A stretch of 64,000 nt of DNA from Ruminococcus sp. (GCA_017462565.1 JAFTQW010000028.1:1-64000); one strand, 5' to 3'; positions 8,778-18,146 are shown, numbered from the stretch's first letter. Program-made: numbers and translations. Notes: generated by a model not told the origin, from the letters alone.

Positions 8778-10442
8778 TTATTCTGAAATATCTTCGGTGT
8801 AATCATAAATTTCCTGAGCAAGAACCTTAATGTATTCCTTGTTAAGAACATCGCTGAATCCTGCTTCCTTAATTGCCGACCGGAAATTATTATCCCTTTC
8901 ATCGCAGGATGTTCTGGCTATTTTTTCATATTTTTTCAAAGCTTCGTCGGTATTATAAATACAATCTTCCCATATATCAAAAGCGGCAAGGGCAGAAACT
9001 CCGTAGCTTATATAATATCCGGGCGATTCAAAAAGGTGATTTACAAAATAAAATTCAGTATCGGGAATATAATCGTCCATAAGATCATGCCAGAGTTTTA
9101 CAACATCTTCGGGAGTATAATTTTCACGATTTGCAAGAACGGTATACTCAAATTCACCGATAAAGAAACCGGAAATAACTGCATAAAGCATATCGTAAGT
9201 TTTGATGATTTTCATTGCTTCAGCCTGTTCTTCATAAATCTCATCGTAGAACTGAGTAAAAAGAAACTCAAAGCTCTGCGATTGCGTTTCAGCAATATCA
9301 AGATTTGAAGCGGCAAGATAGCTTGGAGTATCATCATAGAAAGAAGCATAATAATGTCCGAATTCGTGTACCGGAGTCAGAAGATTATTATAATCATTGT
9401 TGTTATAAATATAAACAATACTTTTTTTACTTTTAGGCATAGACACAGTAAACGAACCATCGTAACAGTCGTCTCCGTCTGCGATAGTATAAAGTTCATT
9501 CTCTACAATCGTATCGGCAGCGTCAGCAATTTCCGGTGACAGTCTTGGAGCATATTCCTGAATTACCTTGAAAGGATCATCAAACTGCATTGGCTTCCGG
9601 TCAATTTTTCTTGACTCACTATTTTCATAGAATGCATCAAGAAGAGCCTCTGAAGCAGGAATAAGTTCTTCTCTTATCACTTTACTTAGCTCGATTATTT
9701 CTTTAGGAGTATAATCACGGTTAAACGCATCATAAAATGTTTCGGCATCATACTTAGCAAGAAGTTCGAGATATATTTCAGCGCATTTTAAAGCTTTTTC
9801 ATCCTCATCCATATCCTCATCATAAGCAATATCATAGTATTCATCAAGATTAGCGTCAATCAAATTATAATTAACCCTCGTATAACCCTCCAGATGCTTC
9901 AGAGTAAAAGCAGGTTCAGTATAAGTTTCGACGGCTTCTTCATCAAGAATAAGATCTTTGAAGAGGTGGGAATACTGTTCGTTTGCATATCCTCTGCAAA
10001 AAGCGTATGTGATAAGTTCTGCCGTGATGTACATATTTTCTGTAACATCGTCATACTGACTTTCGAGCGTTTCGTTGTTCCAATCAAGATAATAGGGGAT
10101 CATAAGCTTGGTTGTTTCTTCATAATTTATATCCATGTCATCAAGAAGAACAGAAATATCATCTTTTAATTCATCTTCATTATCGTCGTCTTTAAGATCA
10201 TCGAGAAGCTTTTCTACGTGTTCTCTGACTTCGGCGATTTCATCGGAATTCTTGACGGGTGAAAAATCATATCTTCCTTGTTCATCAATACCGGAATCAT
10301 CATTATCATTTTCATTGTTGTCATCAGAATCTTCTGTTCTTGTTTTTGAAGAATCGTCACCATATCCTCTGAGAGAACAGGAGGCAGCCGAAAGAATCAT
10401 AGCCGCAGCCGTTAAAAAGGCAAGTATACGGTATTTAATCAT
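8778..10442 (-). CDS. M3-like zinc metallopeptidase lipoprotein
   Basis: A 554-residue surface lipoprotein: an N-terminal hydrophobic segment ends in the lipobox LSAASC (Cys about 22), followed by an Asp/Glu/Ser-rich linker. The peptidase part holds HEFGH (about 359-363), an instance of HExxH, a downstream Glu in AETQSQSFEF (about 385) as third zinc ligand, and a YYISYGVSALAAFDIW segment typical of the oligoendopeptidase/M3 C-terminus. It probably cleaves short peptides outside the membrane. The start codon lies one base past the stop of the upstream HAD gene, with its AAGGAG site inside that gene, so it is co-transcribed with the riboflavin operon, an unexpected association. Confidence 0.8.
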   Translation of the reverse strand: MIKYRILAFLTAAAMILSAASCSLRGYGDDSSKTRTEDSDDNNENDNDDSGIDEQGRYDFSPVKNSDEIAEVREHVEKLLDDLKDDDNEDELKDDISVLLDDMDINYEETTKLMIPYYLDWNNETLESQYDDVTENMYITAELITYAFCRGYANEQYSHLFKDLILDEEAVETYTEPAFTLKHLEGYTRVNYNLIDANLDEYYDIAYDEDMDEDEKALKCAEIYLELLAKYDAETFYDAFNRDYTPKEIIELSKVIREELIPASEALLDAFYENSESRKIDRKPMQFDDPFKVIQEYAPRLSPEIADAADTIVENELYTIADGDDCYDGSFTVSMPKSKKSIVYIYNNNDYNNLLTPVHEFGHYYASFYDDTPSYLAASNLDIAETQSQSFEFLFTQFYDEIYEEQAEAMKIIKTYDMLYAVISGFFIGEFEYTVLANRENYTPEDVVKLWHDLMDDYIPDTEFYFVNHLFESPGYYISYGVSALAAFDIWEDCIYNTDEALKKYEKIARTSCDERDNNFRSAIKEAGFSDVLNKEYIKVLAQEIYDYTEDISE

Positions 10443-10443
10443 T

Positions 10444-11109
10444 TTATCTCCTTTCCTGATAAAGATTGTTTACAGCGTTTATAATATCAATCGGAGAATT
10501 AACTATTATGTCTGCGGAAGAGAGTTCATCCATTGTTCCGTACCCATAGCTGCATCCGATAGATTTAATATTATTTTTAACTGCCGTTTCAATATCATGA
10601 AATCGGTCGCCGATAACTATGAATTCGCCTTCATGCCTCGGAGCTATTCTGCGGAATATTTCATATTTGGGAATAAAATCAAACTCTTCACAGCAGTAAA
10701 AATAATCGAAAAAACGGTCTAATCTGAAAACTCTTTTATGACGGCTGAGATAATGGAAGCGGCAGTTGCTCAGAAAAATAAGCGTATATCCCTGAGATTT
10801 CAGCGCTGAAAGCATTTCCTCCGCACCGTCGAACAAAGCTCCCTCTCCTTTATCAACTCTTTCCGCCATATCCTTGCCAAGCATGACACGGGCTTTTTCC
10901 TTGATATCAAGAGCAAGCTCCGGATGAAAAGCGTTCCACATATCTATAGAATTAAAGCCGAGCCAACAGCTTATTTCGCTGTCAGCATATTCCTTATGGG
11001 GGATATATCCGTTGTCAGAAAGCCATTTACAGGTGTTTCTGAAAGCAGGAGCATATGTTTTCATAGAATTGTGGATAGTTCCGTCGTAGTCAAAAATAAG
11101 GTTAAGCAT
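10444..11109 (-). CDS. HAD-family phosphatase in the riboflavin operon
   Basis: A 221-residue HAD subfamily I hydrolase: DYDGT near residue 7 provides the Asp nucleophile and acid, FLSNC the motif II Ser, and GDRFHDIE motif IV. A helical cap lies between motifs I and II. The start codon overlaps the ribH stop by one base, so it is translationally coupled to ribH. Riboflavin synthesis needs a phosphatase for the RibD product (5-amino-6-ribitylamino-uracildione phosphate), a step performed by HAD enzymes in other bacteria. This gene is a natural candidate, by inference from position. General phosphoglycolate-type housekeeping activity is the alternative. Confidence 0.85.
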   Translation of the reverse strand: MLNLIFDYDGTIHNSMKTYAPAFRNTCKWLSDNGYIPHKEYADSEISCWLGFNSIDMWNAFHPELALDIKEKARVMLGKDMAERVDKGEGALFDGAEEMLSALKSQGYTLIFLSNCRFHYLSRHKRVFRLDRFFDYFYCCEEFDFIPKYEIFRRIAPRHEGEFIVIGDRFHDIETAVKNNIKSIGCSYGYGTMDELSSADIIVNSPIDIINAVNNLYQERR

Positions 11110-11576
11110 CAGTCTTCGATCTCTCTGATAAGATTTATCATTTCAATAGCGCCCTCGGCACATTCGCTTCCCTTATTGCCTGCCTTAGAACCTGCACGTT
11201 CAATTGCCTGTTCAATATTTTCAGTTGTGATAACGCCGAACATTACTGGAATATCACTGTTGAGAGATACCTGAGCAATTCCTTTTGCTGCTTCATTGCA
11301 CACAAGATCGTAATGGGATGTACTTCCTCTGATTATTGCTCCAAGGCAGATAACTGCGTCATATTTACCGCTTTTTGCCATTTTGGAAGCGATAAGCGGA
11401 ATCTCAAATGCTCCCGGAACCCATGCAACGTCGATAGAATCCTCGTCAACATCATGTCTTTTAAGAGTGTCGATAGCTCCGCCGAGAAGCTTGCTTGTAA
11501 TAAATTCGTTGAATCTGGCAACAACGATTCCGATTCTTGTATTTTTTGCAATAAGTTTTCCTTCATAAGTTTTCAT
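11109..11576 (-). CDS. ribH: 6,7-dimethyl-8-ribityllumazine synthase
   Basis: Condenses the pyrimidine intermediate with 3,4-dihydroxybutanone 4-phosphate to lumazine, the penultimate riboflavin step, and normally assembles into an icosahedral capsid. The 155-residue length and the segments [40 protein letters not shown] and [19 protein letters not shown] are family hallmarks, including the catalytic His in STSHYD. Fourth gene of the operon, 30 bp after ribBA, with AAAGGAG before the ATG. Confidence 0.96.
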   Translation of the reverse strand: MKTYEGKLIAKNTRIGIVVARFNEFITSKLLGGAIDTLKRHDVDEDSIDVAWVPGAFEIPLIASKMAKSGKYDAVICLGAIIRGSTSHYDLVCNEAAKGIAQVSLNSDIPVMFGVITTENIEQAIERAGSKAGNKGSECAEGAIEMINLIREIED

Positions 11577-11606
11577 TTTTAATTTACTCCTTTAATATGG
11601 TATATT

Positions 11607-12806
11607 TTAATAATTGAGAATATGTCCCATTTTGTTTTTTTTGGTTTTAAGATAGAAAAGGTCATAAGGTGTGGCGTCCATCTGAATCGGAACACGCTCC
11701 TTGATTTCGAGTCCGAAACCGCTTAAACCGTAAACTTTGTCCGGATTGTTTGTGAGAAGGCGGAGAGTTTTACAGCCAAGCTCACGAAGTATCTGTGCGC
11801 CGATATAGTATTCACGGAGATCGCCCGCAAAACCAAGAGCAAGATTTGCTTCGAGAGTATCCATTCCCTGATCCTGAAGCTCATATGCACGAAGTTTATT
11901 GATAAGTCCGATTCCACGTCCTTCCTGTCTCATATAGAGAAGAATGCCACGTCCCTCTTGCTCTATCTGAGTCATTGCAGCGGCAAACTGCTGTCCGCAG
12001 TCGCATTTCAAAGAGCCGAAAGCGTCTCCGGTAAGGCATTCGGAATGAACACGGCAGAGAATGTCGTTTCCGTCGCCGATATCGCCTTTAACAAGAGCGA
12101 CATGGTGTTCGCCGTTAAGTTTATTTATAAATCCTATAGCACGGAATTCGCCGTATTTCGTAGGAAGCTTCGTATCCGCAACACGCTCAACAAGCTTATC
12201 ATGACATTTTCTGTAGTCTTTTATCGCCTGTATGGTAGTGAATTTCATTCCCCATTCCTTAGCTTTTTCCTGAAGCTCTCCGGAACGCATCATTGTACCG
12301 TCGTCACGCATTATTTCGCAGCAAAGACCGCACTCCTCAAGTCCGGCAAGACGCATAAGATCGACGGTAGCCTCTGTATGGCCGTCACGCTCAAGCACAC
12401 CGTTTTTCTTTGCTGTAAGCGGAAACATATGCCCCGGTCGGCGGAAGTCCTCGGGTCTGGAATCAGGGGATACGACGGCTCTTGCCGTAAAACCACGTTC
12501 CTCGGCAGAAATACCGGTAGTTGTATCAACGTGATCTATAGAAACCGTAAAAGCTGTGCAGTGATTATCCGTATTCTGATCTACCATCTGCGGCAGATAA
12601 AGCTTACGGCAAATTTCTTCGCTCATAGGCATACAGATAAGTCCCTTGGCATTTACAGCCATAAAATTTACATTTTCCGTTGTAGCGAACTGTGCGGCGC
12701 AGATCATATCGCCCTCGTTCTCTCTGCTTTCATCGTCAGTAACGAGAACTATTTCGCCGTTTCTAAGAGCTTCAAGAGTTTCTTCAACTGAATTATACTG
12801 AAACAT
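11607..12806 (-). CDS. ribBA: Bifunctional DHBP synthase / GTP cyclohydrolase II
   Basis: Provides both starting blocks for riboflavin. Residues about 1-200 form 3,4-dihydroxy-2-butanone 4-phosphate synthase ([11 protein letters not shown] acidic metal loop, [21 protein letters not shown]). Residues about 205-399 form GTP cyclohydrolase II, with the zinc site [18 protein letters not shown] and the [17 protein letters not shown] and LTNNPDK segments. Fusion order and the 399-residue length are normal for Firmicutes. It sits 12 bp after ribE with its own GGAGG site. Confidence 0.96.
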   Translation of the reverse strand: MFQYNSVEETLEALRNGEIVLVTDDESRENEGDMICAAQFATTENVNFMAVNAKGLICMPMSEEICRKLYLPQMVDQNTDNHCTAFTVSIDHVDTTTGISAEERGFTARAVVSPDSRPEDFRRPGHMFPLTAKKNGVLERDGHTEATVDLMRLAGLEECGLCCEIMRDDGTMMRSGELQEKAKEWGMKFTTIQAIKDYRKCHDKLVERVADTKLPTKYGEFRAIGFINKLNGEHHVALVKGDIGDGNDILCRVHSECLTGDAFGSLKCDCGQQFAAAMTQIEQEGRGILLYMRQEGRGIGLINKLRAYELQDQGMDTLEANLALGFAGDLREYYIGAQILRELGCKTLRLLTNNPDKVYGLSGFGLEIKERVPIQMDATPYDLFYLKTKKNKMGHILNY

Positions 12807-12818
12807 AAATACCTCCGT

Positions 12819-13466
12819 TTAAAAACCGTTTTGTGCAAGAAAGTCCATAGTTATCCGGCTTTTCTCTGATTTTTTTTCATCAGGATTCAAAAATTTCTCC
12901 ACGTATTTCCCGATTATATCATTTTCAAGATTGACCGTATCGCCTGTTTTTTTAGAGCTGAGAACAGTTTGCGCAGCTGTATGCGGAATTATGGATACGC
13001 TGAAATCATTATCTGTTACCTTTGCAATTGTAAGGCTTATACCGTCAATGGCGATCGAACCTTTTTCGACAATATACCGCAGTATTCCGGAATCTGTATT
13101 TATTGTATACCACAAAGCGATACCGTCCTGTTCTACAGAAGATATAATCCCGGTTCCGTCGATATGACCGCTTACGATATGACCTCCGAAACGTCCCTGC
13201 GCCGACATTGCTCTTTCCAGATTAACAGGACTTCCGTTTTTTAGCAAGCCGAGAGAAGAACGGCTGAGCGTTTCATTCATAACGTCTGCCTGAAAAGAAT
13301 TTCCGGTAAGATCGGTAACGGTAAGGCAAACTCCGTTTACAGCAATACTGTCACCTATATGAGTACCGTTCAGAACCGCATTCGCATTGATCCGGATAAA
13401 TGAAGAAACCGAACCCTTTTGAATTGACTTCACAGTGCCTACTTCTTCAATTATTCCCGTAAACAT
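12819..13466 (-). CDS. ribE: Riboflavin synthase, alpha chain
   Basis: Dismutates two lumazine molecules to riboflavin and the pyrimidine precursor. It shows the two tandem lumazine-binding repeats: MFTGIIEEVG...GDSIAVNGVCLTV in the first half and GHIVSGHIDGTG...KGSIAIDGISLTI in the second. At 215 residues it is normal length. The start overlaps the 3' end of ribD by 20 bp, indicating translational coupling. The last 20 residues are charged and variable. Confidence 0.95.
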   Translation of the reverse strand: MFTGIIEEVGTVKSIQKGSVSSFIRINANAVLNGTHIGDSIAVNGVCLTVTDLTGNSFQADVMNETLSRSSLGLLKNGSPVNLERAMSAQGRFGGHIVSGHIDGTGIISSVEQDGIALWYTINTDSGILRYIVEKGSIAIDGISLTIAKVTDNDFSVSIIPHTAAQTVLSSKKTGDTVNLENDIIGKYVEKFLNPDEKKSEKSRITMDFLAQNGF

Positions 13467-14562
13467 TTTTCACCCTGCTTTCTATAAGGAAATCATCTCC
13501 GATCTGAATAATCTTACTCTTTTCAAGAATAAAAGCTTCAGAAGGGGAATTCACCCCCATTCCGCCGATTGGAGTTTTAGATGAAACTCCCCCGAAAATC
13601 TTGGGAGCTATATATGCCTGAATCTTATTTACTATACCCGCATTAAGCGCCGACCAATTAAGCTGAGCGCCGCCCTCCAGTAAAATGCTGTCGATTCCAC
13701 GTTCACCAAGGAGCTTCATAAGCTTGTTAAGATCAATTGCGGAGTTATTCTCGTTTCCGCATTGAATAATCCGGCATCCGGCTTTTTCAAAATCAGATAT
13801 TTTTTTCTCATCGCTGCAAGCTGCGGCAATAATAGTTGGGATATTTTTTGCGGTATGAACTATATTGCTGTCAAGAGGAGTTTTTAATGACGTATCGCAT
13901 ATGATGCGGACAGGATTACGTCCATTTTCAAGGCGGCAGGTGAGCATAGGATCATCGGCAAGAACTGTTCCGATGCCAACCATAATTGCGGAATGTTTCA
14001 GTCTGTCAAGCTGAACGCTGCTGCGGGCTTCTTCACCGGTTATCCACTTTGAATCTCCGGTGCAGCAAGCGATTTTTCCGTCAATGGTCATAGCATATTT
14101 CATGGTGACAAACGGAGTGTGAGTTGTTATATAATGGAAAAAAATCTCATTAAGCTCATCGCATTCTTCTTTGAGAACGCCTTCAATAACCTCTATTCCA
14201 TGATTTCGCAGAATTTCCGTTCCTTTTCCTGCGACAAGAGGATTTGGATCAGAAGAGCCTATAAAAACACGTTTTATGCCATGTTCTATAACAGCTTCAG
14301 TACACGGCGGAGTTTTTCCATAATGACAGCACGGCTCAAGAGTAACATACATATCCGCACCACGGCAGTCGATTCCCATAGAGTCACATTGGGCAAAAGC
14401 ATTTCGTTCTGCATGAAGTTCGCCATATTTCATATGATATCCCGAACCGATTATTTTATCATTCCTGACTATAACCGCACCAACCATAGGATTAGGAGAA
14501 ACAAATCCCATACCTTTTTTGGCAAGAGATAAAGCCTCTTTCATAAATTCAGAATCAGTCAT
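13447..14562 (-). CDS. ribD: Riboflavin deaminase/reductase
   Basis: Carries out two steps of riboflavin synthesis. The N-terminal deaminase has the zinc motif HAERNA and PCCHYGKTPPCTEAV. The C-terminal NADPH-dependent reductase includes TMKYAMTIDGKIA, STGDSKWITG-like and LLEGGAQLNW segments. The start is placed at the ATG at 14562, preceded by GGAGGTG. A longer in-frame reading reaches into the riboswitch expression platform and is rejected. First gene of the FMN-controlled operon. Confidence 0.95.
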   Translation of the reverse strand: MTDSEFMKEALSLAKKGMGFVSPNPMVGAVIVRNDKIIGSGYHMKYGELHAERNAFAQCDSMGIDCRGADMYVTLEPCCHYGKTPPCTEAVIEHGIKRVFIGSSDPNPLVAGKGTEILRNHGIEVIEGVLKEECDELNEIFFHYITTHTPFVTMKYAMTIDGKIACCTGDSKWITGEEARSSVQLDRLKHSAIMVGIGTVLADDPMLTCRLENGRNPVRIICDTSLKTPLDSNIVHTAKNIPTIIAAACSDEKKISDFEKAGCRIIQCGNENNSAIDLNKLMKLLGERGIDSILLEGGAQLNWSALNAGIVNKIQAYIAPKIFGGVSSKTPIGGMGVNSPSEAFILEKSKIIQIGDDFLIESRVKNVYGNN

Positions 14563-14605
14563 AAGCACCTCCGTTTGATAATGATTCTCAGAGCAATCAT
14601 AGTAT

Positions 14606-14634
14606 AAAACAAAAAGCCCCGAAAAATCGGGGCA
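14606..14634 (-). terminator. Riboswitch-controlled intrinsic terminator
   Basis: Minus-strand GCCCCGA/TCGGGGC hairpin followed by TTTTTGTTTT, between the FMN aptamer and ribD. This is the expected expression platform: FMN binding would favour the terminator. Confidence 0.85.
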
Positions 14635-14669
14635 GAAAATCCTTTTTACATAAAATGTAATAACAGATC

Positions 14670-14832
14670 TATCTTCTTTCATCCGGACTTTAACTGCACC
14701 TCAAAATTGAAACGCAGACTATACGCTTTAAACAGCGAACAACCGTTGGCTTCGGAATTTCACCGAATCAGCCTCATACTGAGGGTCGCAGGCTCTACTG
14801 CCAGTAGGGAATTTCACCCTGCCCTGAAGATT
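14670..14832 (-). promoter_or_regulatory. FMN riboswitch (RFN element)
   Basis: On the minus strand the conserved RFN blocks are present in order: AGGGCAGGGTGAAATTCCC, a GCCTGCGACCC junction, GATTCGGTGAAATTCCG, AAGCCAACGG, and the closing AGTCCGGATGAAAGAAGAT. It senses FMN and attenuates the rib operon through the downstream terminator. The hallmark sequences make identification secure. Confidence 0.95.
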
Positions 14833-14838
14833 AAAATT

Positions 14839-14867
14839 ATTATATCACACTAACGAAGTTTTGTCAA
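14839..14867 (-). promoter_or_regulatory. Consensus sigma-A promoter of the rib operon
   Basis: Minus strand TTGACA (14862-14867), 17-bp spacer, TATAAT (14839-14844), immediately upstream of the FMN aptamer. Confidence 0.85.
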
Positions 14868-14886
14868 GTAGTTTCCAATATAAAAT

Positions 14887-15184
14887 CATGGCAACAGCAT
14901 TTAATTTTTCTGTTAGTTATTAAGGGGACGCTGTCCCCTTAAACCCCTGCCAAAGGGTGAATTCTCCCAACGGTCGCCCGTCCCCTTTGTCACTTCGTGA
15001 CATTTCCCCACACTGTGGGGAATATCACCCTTTGGAAACCCGGTATTAATCATTTCTGATACCCATAAAGGGTATCAGAAATGATTAGGGCAGGATGCCC
15101 AGACGGAAATACAACGTTCAGCAAGAAATTAAAGAATCAAGGTTCACTTGACAAACATAACAAAAAGTAAATGCTGTTGCCATG
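14887..15184. mobile_element. 298-bp non-coding element with terminal inverted repeats and target duplication
   Basis: Ends are a perfect 17-bp inverted repeat, CATGGCAACAGCATTTA at 14887-14903 and its complement at 15168-15184. Both sides carry the same AATATAAAAT(C): 14877-14887 and 15185-15195, a target-site duplication of about 10 bp. The inside is densely palindromic: AAGGGGAC/GTCCCCTT (14922-14940), CCAAAGGGTGA/TCACCCTTTGG enclosing two further hairpins (14950-15035), and a 17-bp perfect stem at 15048-15086. No open frame of note. It looks like a MITE moved by a transposase in trans, inserted between the rib operon promoter and the TerB operon. A degraded end-like copy (TATGGCAAAAGCATTTT) lies at about 15235-15250. 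Confidence 0.8.
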
Positions 15185-15264
15185 AATATAAAATCGGGGC
15201 TGAATTTTATCAATTTTAAAAGTTTCATCATTTTATGGCAAAAGCATTTTCTTAAATTAACTGA

Positions 15265-15293
15265 TTGACTTTAAACAGAACATATGTTATAAT
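15265..15293 (+). promoter_or_regulatory. Sigma-A promoter of the TerB/BrxD/helicase operon
   Basis: TTGACT (15265-15270), 17-bp spacer, TATAAT (15288-15293), about 30 bp before the first start codon. It lies just outside the mobile element, so expression does not depend on it. Confidence 0.8.
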
Positions 15294-15321
15294 TAAAATA
15301 ATATAAGCAGAAAGGCGGTTT

Positions 15322-16812
15322 ATGAAAATGTCTGATCCGGAAAAAATTATTTCTGTTGTCATGAACGACGAAAAGTTGATAAATAGTAAGTCGTTTCAAA
15401 ATAGAGTTTATAAAGATGAGCCTATTCTGAGAACAGCCTCTCAGTTTTGCAAGCCTAAAACTCCGGAAAGAATAGAGCAAATGAAAAAAATCGCTTTTTC
15501 GCCGGACGCTTATTGGAAAACAAGTGCTTGGCTTTTTTATACTCAGGGAAAATTTATGGAGGATTATGAGGACGATTATAATTATGATGCTGATTTCTCC
15601 GGTTTTTATACAACGTATCGTGATCTTACTGCACAACAGCTGAGAGGTTATTTTTCATGGCGTACAAAAGTTCGTAATGGAATAATTACCAAGACAAGTT
15701 CTCCTTACGCTTACATATATTCATACGAGCTTATAAATCAGATTGGAACAAAATCTTTGATTGACGGGTTTAATAAACTAAAAAATTTTGGAATACAGTA
15801 TAAACAATTTTCCTCTGAGATAAGTAATATCATAGACTCATGGCTTATTGATTACGCAGCCTATAATCAGCTTGATACAGCTATTTTATCTGATAATAGG
15901 ATCATATTATATGATAAAATGCTGATTGCTTTAAAAAACTGGGCAGAATCTGATGATGATACTATTTTTAACACACTTTGCAATCTGTCCGATTATAACA
16001 TTCATGAGTCGCCGTGTTTTGCCAATCACTCTGATAAATTCAGAAAAACAGCCGTAAATTCTTTTAAAAAGCTGTCGGAATATTTCCGTGAGAACAGGAA
16101 AAAAAGTCTTTTTGCAAATTATTTCGGTAATCTTAAAAAATCAAAGTATCATATATTTGAATCAGCAGTTTTTTACGACAGAACTCCTTTGAGAAGTTTT
16201 TGCTGCAAAATAAATGAGATACGCAGCATAAGCTGTCTGAACGGAGCGTGGAGCTGTGAAAGTTATCCGTACAAAGAAAATAACAAACATATCGGAGATT
16301 TTTTGAAATCAGTTGACAGCATTCTTCGTGAACGTTTAGGTTATAGTGAAATATTAAAGTGTGATGACGTTTCAAAAATTGTAGTTTCGATCATACAGCG
16401 TGAAGCAGATAAGATTATTGTCCAAAAATCTGAAACAGAAACGAAAAAAATTGAAATTGATATTTCAAAGCTTGAAGATATCCGCAAAGCTTCTGAAAAA
16501 ATCCGTGATAAACTGATTGTTGAGGAAGCATATGAATCAGAAGAAATCCCTGAGATAACCGCTCCCGAAAACTTCGCTATGGATGATATTCCGCTCAACA
16601 TATCGGAATATGAGTTCCTTAAAACGTTCCTTTACGGCGGAGATTGGAGAAAGACCGCAGAATCGTTTAACTCAATGCCGTCGATTCTGGCTGATGCTGT
16701 GAATGAAAAGCTTTTTGACCGCTTCGGCGATACCGTTATAGATTTTTCAGGTGATGTTCCTGAGCTTATTGAGGATTATATTGATGAACTGAAAGGAATG
16801 ATAAAACCATGA
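15322..16812 (+). CDS. TerB_N / TerB_C domain protein
   Basis: A 496-residue cytosolic protein, first of a three-gene operon. Residues about 60-150 match the TerB_N pattern: the LRGYFSWRTKVRNG block followed by SPYAYIYSYELINQIG. Residues about 370-496 match TerB_C: a charged coiled segment (EIDISKLEDIRKASEKIRD), then FLYGGDWRKTAES and the SMPSILADAVNEKLFDRFGDTV / DYIDEL tail. The central 200 residues are not recognised. Such proteins, distinct from the TerB tellurite domain itself, are predicted partners of helicases and ATPases in DNA-processing or phage-resistance modules. Its stop overlaps the next start by four bases. Precise function unknown. Confidence 0.8.
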   Translation: MKMSDPEKIISVVMNDEKLINSKSFQNRVYKDEPILRTASQFCKPKTPERIEQMKKIAFSPDAYWKTSAWLFYTQGKFMEDYEDDYNYDADFSGFYTTYRDLTAQQLRGYFSWRTKVRNGIITKTSSPYAYIYSYELINQIGTKSLIDGFNKLKNFGIQYKQFSSEISNIIDSWLIDYAAYNQLDTAILSDNRIILYDKMLIALKNWAESDDDTIFNTLCNLSDYNIHESPCFANHSDKFRKTAVNSFKKLSEYFRENRKKSLFANYFGNLKKSKYHIFESAVFYDRTPLRSFCCKINEIRSISCLNGAWSCESYPYKENNKHIGDFLKSVDSILRERLGYSEILKCDDVSKIVVSIIQREADKIIVQKSETETKKIEIDISKLEDIRKASEKIRDKLIVEEAYESEEIPEITAPENFAMDDIPLNISEYEFLKTFLYGGDWRKTAESFNSMPSILADAVNEKLFDRFGDTVIDFSGDVPELIEDYIDELKGMIKP

Positions 16813-18143
16813 ATAGTGCAAATCCGGTAAAGATACCAAAACGAATAGCCTCGGCTGTTATAAATTCGCTAAAAGGAGGAGTTGTTCCGAGAATCGGACT
16901 TCCCTATATTACGGTCGGACGTGAAACTGAAATTGACGCTTTGCTTCATGATGTCGATATTATTGAGGACGGCGGAGCTTCTTTCCGTTTTATTGTCGGC
17001 AAATACGGAAGCGGAAAAAGCTTTCTTCTTCAGACCATAAGAAGTCATGTTATGGACAAAAATTTCGTTGTTGTCGATGCCGACCTCTCCCCCGAACGCA
17101 GACTACAGGGAACTAAGGGACAGGGACTTGCCACCTACAAGGAACTTATCAGAAATATGTCGACCAAAACACGTCCCGACGGCGGAGCGCTTACTCTTAT
17201 CCTCGATAGATGGATAAGCAGCATTCAGACTGACACCGCTTCTGAGACTGGACTTTCCACTGATTCTCCGGAATTTTCCAAAGCAGTTGAGAAAAAAATT
17301 TTTGAGGTCATAGGTTCTTTAAGTGAAATGGTTCACGGATTTGATTTCTCTAAGCTCCTCACAATCTATTATCGCTCCTACGTTGAGGGCAACGATGAAA
17401 ATAAGGCAAAAGTAGTTAAATGGTTCCGGGGAGAATATGTTAATAAGACCGAAGCTAAATCCGAGCTTGGGGTTAACATTATTATTTCCGATGACGACTG
17501 GTATGAGTATATAAAGCTTTTCGCAATGTTCCTCAAAAAAGCGGGCTACAGCGGTATGCTTATTCTTATTGACGAACTCGTTAATATTTATAAAATACCC
17601 AACAGTATTACCAGACAGTATAATTATGAAAAAATTCTGACTATGTATAACGACACTCTTCAGGGCAAGGCGAAATATCTTGGAATCATTATGGGAGGAA
17701 CTCCCCAGTGTATTGAGGACACAAGGAGGGGCGTCTACAGCTATGAGGCTCTTCGTTCACGTCTTGCAGAAGGCCGTTTCGGACGTGAAGGAGTTAAGGA
17801 TATGCTTGCTCCGGTAATTTATCTTAATCCTCTCAACTATGAGGAAATGCTTGTGCTTACTGAAAAGCTTTCAGAAATTCATTCCGGTCTTTTTGGCTAT
17901 GAACAGAAGATAACTCAGAATGATCTTATTAATTTTATTCAGGTTGAATATTCAAGAATAGGCTCGGATACTCATATAACTCCCCGTGAGGTCATCCGTG
18001 ATTTTATCGAGCTTCTTGATATTGCTTATCAGAATCCAAATATCGTTATAAGCGATTTTATTGCATCCGAAAATATGATTTATTCAAAGCCGGAAGCTGA
18101 ACAGGAGGCTTCCGATTCTGAATTTGCAGAGTTTGAGATATAA
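16809..18143 (+). CDS. BrxD-like ATP-binding protein (DUF2791 family)
   Basis: A 444-residue P-loop ATPase with Walker A GKYGSGKS (64-71), Walker B LILIDE (251-256) and a later GTPQCIEDTRRG...LRSRL segment that may hold sensor and arginine-finger residues. The architecture matches the DUF2791 / BrxD ATPases of type 2 BREX (Pgl) systems, where the gene likewise precedes a large helicase. Here no pglX methylase, pglZ or pglW is nearby. The reading frame overlaps the TerB gene by four bases and ends three bases before the helicase, so the three products are probably made together and may form a complex. Confidence 0.82.
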   Translation: MNSANPVKIPKRIASAVINSLKGGVVPRIGLPYITVGRETEIDALLHDVDIIEDGGASFRFIVGKYGSGKSFLLQTIRSHVMDKNFVVVDADLSPERRLQGTKGQGLATYKELIRNMSTKTRPDGGALTLILDRWISSIQTDTASETGLSTDSPEFSKAVEKKIFEVIGSLSEMVHGFDFSKLLTIYYRSYVEGNDENKAKVVKWFRGEYVNKTEAKSELGVNIIISDDDWYEYIKLFAMFLKKAGYSGMLILIDELVNIYKIPNSITRQYNYEKILTMYNDTLQGKAKYLGIIMGGTPQCIEDTRRGVYSYEALRSRLAEGRFGREGVKDMLAPVIYLNPLNYEEMLVLTEKLSEIHSGLFGYEQKITQNDLINFIQVEYSRIGSDTHITPREVIRDFIELLDIAYQNPNIVISDFIASENMIYSKPEAEQEASDSEFAEFEI

Positions 18144-18146
18144 GAT

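Noticed and set aside
10135..10722. Ser-rich plus-strand frame of 195 codons
   Set aside because: The apparent composition arises from reading the acidic linker of the lipoprotein gene in antisense.
11958..12791. Long plus-strand reading frame of 277 codons opposite ribBA
   Set aside because: It is antisense to a certain gene, has no ribosome site and reads as the shadow of biased codons.
14563..14682. N-terminal extension of ribD by 40 codons
   Set aside because: It runs through the riboswitch expression platform and terminator and lacks a ribosome site; GGAGGTG marks the ATG at 14562.
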